Shown: positions 16,613 to 25,786 of the stretch, one piece after another
Position numbering within the stretch: position 1 is the first letter of the stretch
How the letters are laid out: each line of letters starts with the position of its first letter
Assembly: GCA_000999465.1 (NCBI GenBank)
Contig: LCGB01000005.1
Coordinates: forward strand, 1-39,759
DNA from: Candidatus Nomurabacteria bacterium GW2011_GWB1_43_19
Lineage (GTDB): Bacteria; Patescibacteriota; Minisyncoccia; Phycocordibacterales; UBA9973
Direction of reading: 5' to 3'
DNA: 39,759 bases
Made by a program: the position numbers and the translations under genes
Notes under the pieces: model-generated
Databases searched by the model: none
Seen by the model: the letters and a program-made list of their open reading frames with translations, nothing else
What the model was told of the DNA's origin: nothing

Positions 16613-19600
16613 TTAGATTTCTTTTACTGCTTCAATGACGATGCTTTTTTCGCCGCCGCGGTTGGAGACCTTGCCGGAGAAGGCGATGCATTTTTCGGGG
16701 ACCAATATATCAATGGATGCTTTAAAGATGGAAGGGAAAGCGACGGCTTCTATCGTGTCGGTCAGGTCCGAAATTTTCAGGAAGGCCATGCGGTCGTTAT
16801 TTTTAGTGATTACCGGCCGGACGGTTTCTATTATTCCGGCAATCGTGACCGGCATACCGTTCTCCATATCCTTTTTTATCTTTTTGATGTTTATGTCCCG
16901 CTTTTCCAATTTATCCCGCAGGCGGTCAAGCGGATGGCCGGAAATATAGAGACCCAAAAGTTCTTTTTCCCAAAGTAATTTTTCCGCCTGGGTTGCTTCC
17001 TGGGCCGGCTGCATTTTGAATTCCGGAGCCTTGACGGCGGATGTTCCGCCGAAAAGGGAAATTTGATTCTCATTCTGTTTGGAGTTCTGGTGATTGTATT
17101 CCAGCATGCTCTCCAAATTGGCGAGCAATACCCCGCGGTCGGCCCATTCGTCCATACAGCCGGATTTAATCAGCGCCTCCATTGATTTTTTGTTCAGGTT
17201 CTTGTGCTTAATGCGGTCCAGGAAATCGGAGACCGATTTGAATTTACCCCCGCTTGCTCCCGAACTTTCTTGAGGGCGGGCAGGGTTTAATTTTCTTTCG
17301 GTGATAATCGCGTCCGCAATGTCGGTTCCCAAGTTTTTTATGGTATAAAGCCCGAATCTTATTTTTTCGCTCCGGTTCTCGTTATCCACTTTTATCCCTT
17401 GCTTGGACGACAGACAGGTAAACCCGCCAAAGCTTTCGTTAATATTAGGCGGCAGCACCGGAATTTTCATATTCTTGCACTCTTCTATTATCTCGGCAAT
17501 TTTTTCCACATCGCCGCTCTCGGCCGTCAGGATTGAGGCCATGTATTCCACCGGATAGTGCGCTTTCATATAGGCCGTCTGGTAGGCAACCTTACCGTAG
17601 GAAGCGGCGTGGGCCTTATTGAAACCATAGGCCTGAAACGGTTCAAAAAGCTTCCAAAGTTTGTCGGCAAATTCCTGGGTTTGCCCATTGGCGACGATGC
17701 CTTTGGTGAATTTTTCATATTGCGCCGCCATTTCCTTCGGTATTTTTTTGCCGACCGCATAGCGGAATCTGTCCACTTCTTCCCAGTTGTAGCCGGCCAG
17801 TTCCAGCGCGCAGAACAGAAGATCATCTTGGTAAACTATCAGCCCGTATGATTCACCCAGGAACTTTTTCATTCGCGGGTCCAGGTATTTAACCAGACCG
17901 GGATTGTGTTTGCGCTTGATATATTCCGGGATTGATTCCATCGGGCCGGGGCGATATAGGGCGACCATGGCGTTAATGTCGTGGATGGAAGTGGGCTTCA
18001 GTTCTTTCAGGTATCTGGTCATCCCGGAACCATTTAACTGAAAAAGTCCTTCTGTCTGACCCTTGGCCAGCAGTTCAAAAGTTTTTTTGTCATCCAGCGG
18101 AATTTTTTCTATGTCAATGTTTATGTCGTAAAATCTTTTTACCAAACTGACCGCATCCGCCAGGATTGCCAGGTTGCGAATTCCCAGAAAATCAAATTTC
18201 AAAAGACCCGCTTCTTCTATGCTGTACATGTCATACTGGGTGATTATTTTTCCTTCGCCCTTCGGGTCATATTGCAGCGGAGTGTATTCCGTGAGCGGTC
18301 GGGGGGCGATGACAACTCCGGCCGCATGTACGGAGATGTGCCGGACACACCCTTCCAGTTTCTTGGCCAAGTCAATTATTTTCTTTGTGTCTTTTTCTTT
18401 TTTATATGCCTCTTTCAGTTCCGGCACTATTTCTATGGCGTGGTCTATGGTCATTGGCATACCCTGCGCGCCTAGGGGAATCATTTTAGAGATTCGGTCG
18501 GCGACAGAGTACTCATAGCCCAAAGCCCTGGCAACATCACGTACCGAGCCCCGTGCCATCATGGTGCCGAAAGTTCCGATTTGCGCTACCTTATCTTCGC
18601 CGTATTTTTTCTTTACATATTCAATCATCTCATCCCGGCGGTTGTCCGCGAAGTCCATGTCTATATCAGGAGCCGAAGGCCGGCGCGAGTGCAAGAACCT
18701 TTCAAAGGGCAGTTTGTATTCTATCGGGTCCACATTGGTAATTCCGAGAAGATACGTGACCATGGAGCCCGCAACCGATCCCCGGATAGTAGTCAATATT
18801 CCGTTTTCTTTTGCGTGACGCAATAAATCTCCCACCACCAGGAAATACGGTTCATAACCCTTGTCGGAGATAATCTTTAATTCATATTCTACCCGTTCCT
18901 TTATCTCCGGCGTTTCTTTCAGTCCTAGTTGTTTAAATCCGGCATAGGTAAGTTCACGCAATTTCTCCGCGTAAGTTTTATCGATTTCAATTTTAAAATC
19001 CGGGAAAACCCAGCTTCCGAGCTGAAGTTCCAGATTACACATATCGGCGACTTTTTTCGTGTTTTCCACCGCTTCCGGAATATCCTTGAACATCTGGAAC
19101 GCTTGTTCGGTACTGATAAATGAAAAATCGTCGTCGGAGAATTCAAATTTGGCCCCTTCTCTGGCGTCACCCTGGGTGTTGATCTGCAACAGGGTACGGT
19201 GCGCCTCATGGTCCTCGCTACAGGGGTAATGCGAGTCCTGGGTTGCGACTATCGGTATGCCGTGCTTTTTGGCGAGCGTTACCAGGGCGCTGCGCACCTT
19301 TTGGTCATTTTCCACCAACGGGTGATGTTGGATTTCTATAAAATAATTTTCTTTGCCGAAAATGTCCTGGTACTCCAAGATAAGCTCATCGGCTTTTTTC
19401 ATATCCTCTTTGACAATCGTTTGCGACAGTTCTCCGCCCAGGCATCCGGAAAGGGCGATGATTCCGCCGGAATATTTGCGGAGTATCTCTTTGTCCATCC
19501 TCGGCTTGTAATAATATCCTTCAAGGTTGGCGATGGTAACCAATTTGATCAGGTTTTTATATCCTTCCAGATTTTTAGCCAGCAGGGTCAAATGGTAATA

Positions 19601-19873
19601 GCGCTTGGTGCCTCCTGCCTCGGCGCTTCTGTCCAGGCGCGAACCGGCCGTCATGTACGCTTCCACTCCAATGATCGGCTTGATGCCGGCTTTTTTTGCC
19701 AACTTGTAAAATTCAATAATGCCATACATGTTGCCGTGGTCGGTCAGGGCCATGGCGGACATTTTGTGTTTTTTTGCCGAATCTATTAAATCCTCAAGCT
19801 TGGAAAGCCCGTCTAGGAGGGAATAGTGGGAATGGGTATGGAGGTGGATGAATTGTGGCTTGTTTTCTTCCAT
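16613..19873 (-). CDS. dnaE: DNA polymerase III subunit alpha
   Basis: FIHLHTHSHYSLLDGLSK PHP domain; PDIDMDFADNRRDEMIEYV; FNKAHAASYGKVAYQTAYMKAHYPVEYMA. Confidence 0.97.
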   Translation of the reverse strand: MEENKPQFIHLHTHSHYSLLDGLSKLEDLIDSAKKHKMSAMALTDHGNMYGIIEFYKLAKKAGIKPIIGVEAYMTAGSRLDRSAEAGGTKRYYHLTLLAKNLEGYKNLIKLVTIANLEGYYYKPRMDKEILRKYSGGIIALSGCLGGELSQTIVKEDMKKADELILEYQDIFGKENYFIEIQHHPLVENDQKVRSALVTLAKKHGIPIVATQDSHYPCSEDHEAHRTLLQINTQGDAREGAKFEFSDDDFSFISTEQAFQMFKDIPEAVENTKKVADMCNLELQLGSWVFPDFKIEIDKTYAEKLRELTYAGFKQLGLKETPEIKERVEYELKIISDKGYEPYFLVVGDLLRHAKENGILTTIRGSVAGSMVTYLLGITNVDPIEYKLPFERFLHSRRPSAPDIDMDFADNRRDEMIEYVKKKYGEDKVAQIGTFGTMMARGSVRDVARALGYEYSVADRISKMIPLGAQGMPMTIDHAIEIVPELKEAYKKEKDTKKIIDLAKKLEGCVRHISVHAAGVVIAPRPLTEYTPLQYDPKGEGKIITQYDMYSIEEAGLLKFDFLGIRNLAILADAVSLVKRFYDINIDIEKIPLDDKKTFELLAKGQTEGLFQLNGSGMTRYLKELKPTSIHDINAMVALYRPGPMESIPEYIKRKHNPGLVKYLDPRMKKFLGESYGLIVYQDDLLFCALELAGYNWEEVDRFRYAVGKKIPKEMAAQYEKFTKGIVANGQTQEFADKLWKLFEPFQAYGFNKAHAASYGKVAYQTAYMKAHYPVEYMASILTAESGDVEKIAEIIEECKNMKIPVLPPNINESFGGFTCLSSKQGIKVDNENRSEKIRFGLYTIKNLGTDIADAIITERKLNPARPQESSGASGGKFKSVSDFLDRIKHKNLNKKSMEALIKSGCMDEWADRGVLLANLESMLEYNHQNSKQNENQISLFGGTSAVKAPEFKMQPAQEATQAEKLLWEKELLGLYISGHPLDRLRDKLEKRDINIKKIKKDMENGMPVTIAGIIETVRPVITKNNDRMAFLKISDLTDTIEAVAFPSIFKASIDILVPEKCIAFSGKVSNRGGEKSIVIEAVKEI
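17247..17285. repeat. coding palindromic element in dnaE (PARPQESSGASGG)
   Basis: GC-rich imperfect inverted repeat, in frame, same peptide family as 6360-6395. Confidence 0.7.
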
Positions 19874-19920
19874 TTTTCAGATTATACACTTTTTCCTTAT
19901 TATTGGTATAATGGAAAAGT

Positions 19921-20925
19921 ATGGATTTGATAAGTACACTTCCCGATATATATTTTCCAAAGAAAAAAAATCTTTCCAATTCAATAAAAAGACTCTTCCC
20001 GTCGGCAGATTCTTTTACTGAGAGGAAAAATTTATTTCTAAATGGACTGAAAAGTCCGACCGGTAAAAATAAATACAAGCGCTATTTAGGAGCTCCCATT
20101 AGATATGCTGGGGGCAAGAGCCTTGCCACTGGTTTGATAATTGAGTTAATACCGGAAGATGTCCAGCGGGTGATTTCTCCATTCATCGGAGGGGGTTCGG
20201 TTGAAGTTGCCATCGCTAAAGAATTAGGATTACCAGTTATTGGATATGATATTTTTGATATATTGGTAAAATATTGGCAAGTGCAATTAAAAAACCCTAA
20301 AGCACTTTATAAAAAATTAAGTAATTTAAAACCAGATGCAAAAACTTTTAAGAAAATAAAAGATGAACTTAAAAAATACTGGGAAAAAGAAAAAGAGCTG
20401 AGTGACTTAGATTTGGCTGCCCATTATTATTTTAACCATAACACTTCTTATGGCCCAGGATTCTTAAGTTGGCCGTCTTCCGTTTATATGCAAGATAAAA
20501 AATATGTCTCGATGTTGGAAAAAGTCAAAAATTTTAAAGTTTCCAATCTGGATGTTCGTTGTGATACGTTTGAAAATGTTATTCCGAAATTTGAAAATGA
20601 TTTTTTATATTGCGATCCACCATATTTTTTAGAAGGCGATAGTAAGATGTTTAAGGGTATATATCCACAGAGAAATTTTCCAGTTCATCATAATAATTTT
20701 GACCATGAAAAGTTGAGGGATTTATTGCTAAAACATAAGGGGCGGTTTATATTGTCTTACAATGACTGTTCAACCATCAGGGAGTGGTACAAAGATTTCT
20801 TGTTTATTAATGTTTCTTGGCAATATACTATGGGTCAGGGTGAGACGAGAATTGGATTAAACAGAAAAAATGGCAACATGAGTCATGTTAAAAAATCTCA
20901 CGAGGTTTTGATTGTGAAACTATGA
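19921..20925 (+). CDS. D12-class N6-adenine DNA methyltransferase (Dam-like)
   Basis: APIRYAGGKSLA, PFIGGGSVEVA, DFLYCDPPYF. Confidence 0.9.
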   Translation: MDLISTLPDIYFPKKKNLSNSIKRLFPSADSFTERKNLFLNGLKSPTGKNKYKRYLGAPIRYAGGKSLATGLIIELIPEDVQRVISPFIGGGSVEVAIAKELGLPVIGYDIFDILVKYWQVQLKNPKALYKKLSNLKPDAKTFKKIKDELKKYWEKEKELSDLDLAAHYYFNHNTSYGPGFLSWPSSVYMQDKKYVSMLEKVKNFKVSNLDVRCDTFENVIPKFENDFLYCDPPYFLEGDSKMFKGIYPQRNFPVHHNNFDHEKLRDLLLKHKGRFILSYNDCSTIREWYKDFLFINVSWQYTMGQGETRIGLNRKNGNMSHVKKSHEVLIVKL

Positions 20926-21692
20926 AAAAAAGAAAAGCAATGACAACTGAAAAGGCAAGATTTGTTAGAACAGAAGGGCACAAAGATGCCCTGGAATTCG
21001 CCCTGTCTTTAGGTTTAAAAAATGATTATAAGAACGATCCACAAGCAAAAAAAGATGTTATTGATTTGTCTGGAGATTCTTACTCGGTTAAAAGCGGAAG
21101 TAAGAGATGGCAAATATTTTTATATCACAAAAGCAGATTTGAGACAGATGACGCCTTTCAATCAATGAATGGCATAGGCCAGATATTAATTAAATGCATA
21201 GAGCTTTATCCTGAAAATTTTAAAGATTATCAGAAAAATAAAAAATTCTATAAAGAAAAATTGAGATTTTTAATGAAAGAACTTCTTGAAAAATTTCAGG
21301 AAAAAAGACGCGTTAGAACATTTTTAGGAAAATCCATATTTAACGGAGGAGAGGTTAATTATTTGGCAGTTAAACATGATAACATTTTTCATGTTTTTAC
21401 TTACAAAGATGTCATTAGTGCTTTTGCCGATAATTTAGTGATTACCAACTCTAAAGCAAGAAGTAAAAAAGAAACTTCAGAACAAAAAGTTTTATTTAAA
21501 TATAAAGGTAATAATCTCGGCGAACTGGAAATGAGAAATAGCGGTTCCAACCACTATAAAGAAGTTTTATTTGTGATGAATAAGTTAAAAGTGTTAGATT
21601 TGCTTTTTGAGAAAATTCCAATGAAAAAGAAATTAAACAATAAAGTTTTATTATATGGTGAATCGGAAAGGAAAATAGGTCGTTGGGGTTAA
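20922..21692 (+). CDS. putative cognate type II restriction endonuclease
   Basis: ATGA overlap with the methylase; D...SYSVKSGSKRWQIFLY resembles a PD-(D/E)xK core. Confidence 0.65.
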   Translation: MKKRKAMTTEKARFVRTEGHKDALEFALSLGLKNDYKNDPQAKKDVIDLSGDSYSVKSGSKRWQIFLYHKSRFETDDAFQSMNGIGQILIKCIELYPENFKDYQKNKKFYKEKLRFLMKELLEKFQEKRRVRTFLGKSIFNGGEVNYLAVKHDNIFHVFTYKDVISAFADNLVITNSKARSKKETSEQKVLFKYKGNNLGELEMRNSGSNHYKEVLFVMNKLKVLDLLFEKIPMKKKLNNKVLLYGESERKIGRWG

Positions 21693-21709
21693 TTTTATAA
21701 TTTATAATC

Positions 21710-22783
21710 ATGAAAACAATACGCGTGGGCATTAACGGTTTTGGCAGGATTGGCAGAGCTTTTTTAAAAATTGCTTGGGAGCGGTCCTACTTCGCCAAGG
21801 CTTCGAAGGACGAGCCGGAGATTGAAATAGTGGCGGTCAATGACTTAGGCAGCTTGGAGAATATGGCCTACCTTCTCAAATACGACACGGTTTATCGAAA
21901 GTGGAATCATGATATAAAAGTTGAAGGGGATAGTTTGGTAATTGACGGGAAGACCGTAAAAGTTCTGGCGCAAAAAGACCCAACCCTACTTCCGTGGAAG
22001 GACTTAAACATTGACGTAGTAGTGGAGTCCACCGGACTCTTCACGACTTTTGACAAAGCAAAAGCGCATCTAGATGCGGGCGCCAAGAAAGTGGTAATTA
22101 CAGCTCCGGCCAAACCCTCCTCCGCCTCGGCTTCGGACGGGCAAGGGGTGAAAGGCGAAACTGTTTTAATGGGAATTAATGAAGAAAAATTCGGCACTTG
22201 CGATATCACTTCCAACGCATCCTGCACGACTAACGCCGCTTCGCCTTTGATTGCGATTTTACACGAAGCGGTCGGCATTGAAAAGGCGATTCTCAATACC
22301 GTGCACGGATACACCGCTTCCCAGGCGTTGGTGGATGGGCCTTCCAAGAAGGACTTGCGCGAGGGCCGAGCGGCCGCGGCCAATATTGTTCCGAGTTCAA
22401 CCGGAGCGGCTATCGCCGTGACCAAGGCCTTCCCGGAGCTGGAGGGGCTTTTTGACGGGATTTCCATCCGCGTGCCTGTTCTGGCCGGGTCAATCGTTGA
22501 TATTACGCTCATTGCGAAGCGCGCGACAACCGTTGAAGAGATAAACGCCATTTTGAAAAAAGCCGCGGCAGACCCGCGCTGGACGAACCTTTTTACCGCC
22601 ACCGAAGAGCCGCTGGTATCAAGCGATATTTTGGGTAGCCGCTACGGCTGCATTGCCGACCTGAAAATGACCCGCGTGGTCGGAGGCAACCTGGTAAAAG
22701 TCATGGGCTGGTATGATAACGAAATGGGATACACTTACACTCTGGTGGACCACGTCATCAAGACAGGGAATACGATAAAATAA
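21710..22783 (+). CDS. gap: glyceraldehyde-3-phosphate dehydrogenase with two inserted peptides
   Basis: VGINGFGRIGRAFLK, SNASCTTNAASPLI, GYTASQALVDGPSKKDLREGRAAA, GWYDNEMGYT. Confidence 0.96.
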   Translation: MKTIRVGINGFGRIGRAFLKIAWERSYFAKASKDEPEIEIVAVNDLGSLENMAYLLKYDTVYRKWNHDIKVEGDSLVIDGKTVKVLAQKDPTLLPWKDLNIDVVVESTGLFTTFDKAKAHLDAGAKKVVITAPAKPSSASASDGQGVKGETVLMGINEEKFGTCDITSNASCTTNAASPLIAILHEAVGIEKAILNTVHGYTASQALVDGPSKKDLREGRAAAANIVPSSTGAAIAVTKAFPELEGLFDGISIRVPVLAGSIVDITLIAKRATTVEEINAILKKAAADPRWTNLFTATEEPLVSSDILGSRYGCIADLKMTRVVGGNLVKVMGWYDNEMGYTYTLVDHVIKTGNTIK

Positions 22784-22797
22784 GCCGATAAAATATT

Positions 22798-23709
22798 TTA
22801 GTAATAATTCTTGGACAAATAAGCGCGGCCGGAGTCGCCGAAGAGCATCACTACCACATCTCCTTTTTTTAGTTTATTTAAATAATTTTGGACCACATAA
22901 GACACTGCGCCGCTGCCTGTGCCGATCAAGAAACCCTTTTTTGCCATTGTCTTTAACATTCCGAGACCATGTTTGTCCGAAACCGGGAAAAATCTATCAA
23001 TTACGGATTCGTTGAGGCAGGGGGTCTCAAAATCGATTCCTATCCCTTCCATTTTGTAAGGTTTTGGATGTCCGTTTGTGGAATGGAAGGAAGTGTCAAT
23101 ATCAACCGCCATAATTTTGATTTTCGGATTTTTTTCTTTCAGAAATTTTCCCGCGCCGCTGATAGTGCCTCCTGTCCCGGCCGCCGCGAAAAAATGAGTG
23201 ATTTTTCCTTTTGTTTGGCGCCATATTTCCGGGCCCAGGGAATTGTAATGGGCTTTGGGGTTAGAGAGGTTGAAATACTGGTTGGGCATAAAGGAATTTC
23301 GTGTTTTTTCTAAAAGTTTTTCTGCTACGCTATGGCGGCTCTTCGGGTCATGGATGGGCACAGCCGGGCACATAATGACTTTTGCGCCATAGGCCTTGAT
23401 TGTTTTTATTTTTTCCTCGCTCATGGCGGGCGAAGCGGTAATAATGACTTTGTATCCCTTCATTGCCCCAATCATTGCGCAAGCAACCCCCTGATTACCC
23501 GAGGATGATTCAATAATAGTTCCTCCGGATTTGAGCAAGCCCTTTTTTTCCGCTTCTTCTATCATAAATAGAGCGGAACGGTCCTTGATGCTGCCTGCGG
23601 GATTCAGGTATTCCAATTTGGCAAAAATCTTAGCGGGAGTATTGAAGGGGACTCTTACCAAGGGGGTGTTTCCGATAGCGTCTAATAAGTTATTTGTTTT
23701 TTTTCTCAT
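22798..23709 (-). CDS. PLP-dependent cysteine synthase family
   Basis: IGNTPLVRV, NPAGSIKDRSALFMI, ESSSGNQGVACAMI, GTGGTISGAG. Confidence 0.92.
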   Translation of the reverse strand: MRKKTNNLLDAIGNTPLVRVPFNTPAKIFAKLEYLNPAGSIKDRSALFMIEEAEKKGLLKSGGTIIESSSGNQGVACAMIGAMKGYKVIITASPAMSEEKIKTIKAYGAKVIMCPAVPIHDPKSRHSVAEKLLEKTRNSFMPNQYFNLSNPKAHYNSLGPEIWRQTKGKITHFFAAAGTGGTISGAGKFLKEKNPKIKIMAVDIDTSFHSTNGHPKPYKMEGIGIDFETPCLNESVIDRFFPVSDKHGLGMLKTMAKKGFLIGTGSGAVSYVVQNYLNKLKKGDVVVMLFGDSGRAYLSKNYY

Positions 23710-23805
23710 ATTAACTCAATTTTATCTTCTTTTTGGGGTGATATTAAGTTTTCTCACATTTACCTTGATTTTGTAACTTTTTGTTAAATCTGTTAGAATT
23801 CAATA

Positions 23806-24462
23806 ATGATAAAAATACAGTCCATAACACGCGATATAATAATGGGGGATTTGGAGGCCTACACAGCGCTTACGAACGGTTACATGAACATGAGCAGTTA
23901 TGCGTACCATATCCGCCCCAGAGTTGAATCTCTTGCCAAAAAAGAGACTACCATTGCGAGCCTTGTGGTTTCACTGTCGCGCCTGCGCAAAGAATTCAAA
24001 AAAGAAAAACCATTGATACACAATGTGGCAATAAAAAACATAACCACCAAGCTTCCTCTCTCAGAAATAGCTTACGGAAATAGCGATAAATTCATTAAAG
24101 AACTTGAATTGTTACACAAAAATATATCCGTCTCGCAGGATGATTTTTTCACGATTACCATCGGAACGAAAGAAATTGACATCATCTGTTCATCCAATAT
24201 GGAGAATAAAGTATTAACACACTTCAAAATGAAGCCGAAAATTATCAACCACAATCTGGCGGCGGTCGGGGTTTCGTTCGGTCCGGAGGTTTTCGGCACC
24301 CCGAATGTTTTTTTCTCGCTCCTTTCGGTAACCGCCCGCGCCCGTATAAACCTGGAAGAACTGGTATCTACGCCTACTGAACTCATTTTCATAGTTAACG
24401 AAAAAGATTTCGGCAAAACCGTGGCCTTGTTTTCGGAATTGCACAGAGAAATGCATAAATGA
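23806..24462 (+). CDS. ACT-like domain protein (aspartokinase-like C-domain), unknown function
   Basis: VSFGPEV...LLSVTARARINLEELVSTPTELIFIVNEKD. Confidence 0.6.
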   Translation: MIKIQSITRDIIMGDLEAYTALTNGYMNMSSYAYHIRPRVESLAKKETTIASLVVSLSRLRKEFKKEKPLIHNVAIKNITTKLPLSEIAYGNSDKFIKELELLHKNISVSQDDFFTITIGTKEIDIICSSNMENKVLTHFKMKPKIINHNLAAVGVSFGPEVFGTPNVFFSLLSVTARARINLEELVSTPTELIFIVNEKDFGKTVALFSELHREMHK

Positions 24463-24474
24463 TATAATACTTTT

Positions 24475-24996
24475 ATGAATACAGGAGAACTGCCCGCCAG
24501 AGGCGGGTCCGCCCTTGGCGGAAAAATCTGTATTGGCACGGACCATGCGGGATATGTGCTCAAAGAAAAACTTGTTTCCTTCCTGAAGCTTCAAGGGTAT
24601 GAAGTCGTGGACAAGGGCGCTTTTGAATACAACGAGGAAGATGATTATCCGGATTTTGTTGTTCCTGTCGCGCATGAGGTTTCCAAAAATCCCGACAAAG
24701 TGAAGGGCATTATTTTAGGAGGCACGGGAGAAGGAGAGGCTATCACTGCCAACAGGTTTCCTCATGTTAGAGCCGTTGTTGATTATGGCAATGCGAAGCC
24801 CATTGTGGACGATGAGTCCAATATAATTGTCCGGTCCAGGGAACATAATAACGCGAACGTCCTTTCTTTGGGCGCCAGATATTTTACCGAGGAGAGCATG
24901 ATGGAAACCGTAAATCTCTGGCTCAACACGCCTTTCAACAGGGACGAAAGGCACATTCGCCGCTTGGCGAAAATTGACGCGATAAAAATAGATTAA
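24475..24996 (+). CDS. rpiB: ribose-5-phosphate isomerase B with palindrome-encoded N-terminal extension
   Basis: KICIGTDHAGYVLKEKL, GIILGGTGEGEAITANR. Confidence 0.9.
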   Translation: MNTGELPARGGSALGGKICIGTDHAGYVLKEKLVSFLKLQGYEVVDKGAFEYNEEDDYPDFVVPVAHEVSKNPDKVKGIILGGTGEGEAITANRFPHVRAVVDYGNAKPIVDDESNIIVRSREHNNANVLSLGARYFTEESMMETVNLWLNTPFNRDERHIRRLAKIDAIKID

Positions 24997-25006
24997 CGAC
25001 TCATAT

Positions 25007-25708
25007 ATGGCTGAAATAATTCCCGCAATTTTGGAAAAGGATTTTAAGGAGATAAAAAACAAACTGGCGGTCCTGTGCGAGCGGGTAAATTGCGTGCAAT
25101 TGGACTTTTGCGACGGCATTTTTACCGAAAGCCGGACCTGGCCTTTTGCTTCCGGAGGATTTAATGACGGGGATTTTCTCAAGATTATTGACGAAGAAGA
25201 AGGATTACCGTATTGGGAAAAATTTGATTTTGAGTTTGATTTGATGGTGGCGGATGCTGTGGAAAATTTTGAACTTTATATGAAACTGGGGCCGAAGAGG
25301 ATGATTTTTCACTTGGGTGCGCAAAAGAATATTGAAGATTTTGAACACTTTTTGGAAGGTCTGGATATATATATACGGGACAATGTGGAAATAGGTTTGG
25401 CTTTCAAGCCAAGTGACAATTTAGCGGTCATTTCTAGGTTGTCTCATAAAGTTGATTTTTTGCACTGTATGGGGTCTGACAAAATTGGCCATCAGGGCGA
25501 AACATTTTCAGATAAGGCGCTTCAAAATATAAAATTTCTTAAAAAAGAATTGCCCGGAATTGTTATATCGGTGGATATCGGCATTAGTTTGGACAATGTC
25601 TCAACCATACTGGAAGCCGGAGCCGACCGACTCTCTATCGGCTCGACCATCTGGAAAAGCCCGGACCCTATCGGCGCGCTCCAAACTTTCCAAAGTTTGG
25701 TATATTGA
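25007..25708 (+). CDS. ribulose-phosphate 3-epimerase family protein
   Basis: IIPAILEKDF, VQLDFCDGIF, VDIGISLDNVSTILEAGADRLSIGSTIW. Confidence 0.8.
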   Translation: MAEIIPAILEKDFKEIKNKLAVLCERVNCVQLDFCDGIFTESRTWPFASGGFNDGDFLKIIDEEEGLPYWEKFDFEFDLMVADAVENFELYMKLGPKRMIFHLGAQKNIEDFEHFLEGLDIYIRDNVEIGLAFKPSDNLAVISRLSHKVDFLHCMGSDKIGHQGETFSDKALQNIKFLKKELPGIVISVDIGISLDNVSTILEAGADRLSIGSTIWKSPDPIGALQTFQSLVY

Positions 25709-25786
25709 TTACAATATACCAACGGCACTCGGACATTATCCAAATAAATTTGGCCATAGCCCTCGTTTGTTGGTATAATAGAAAGC

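Noticed and set aside
18174-18518. Many long antisense ORFs opposite dnaE, hisS, fmt, NDH-2 and GH130
   Set aside because: They lie opposite strongly supported conserved genes, lack recognisable motifs, and are expected by chance in GC-richer coding DNA.
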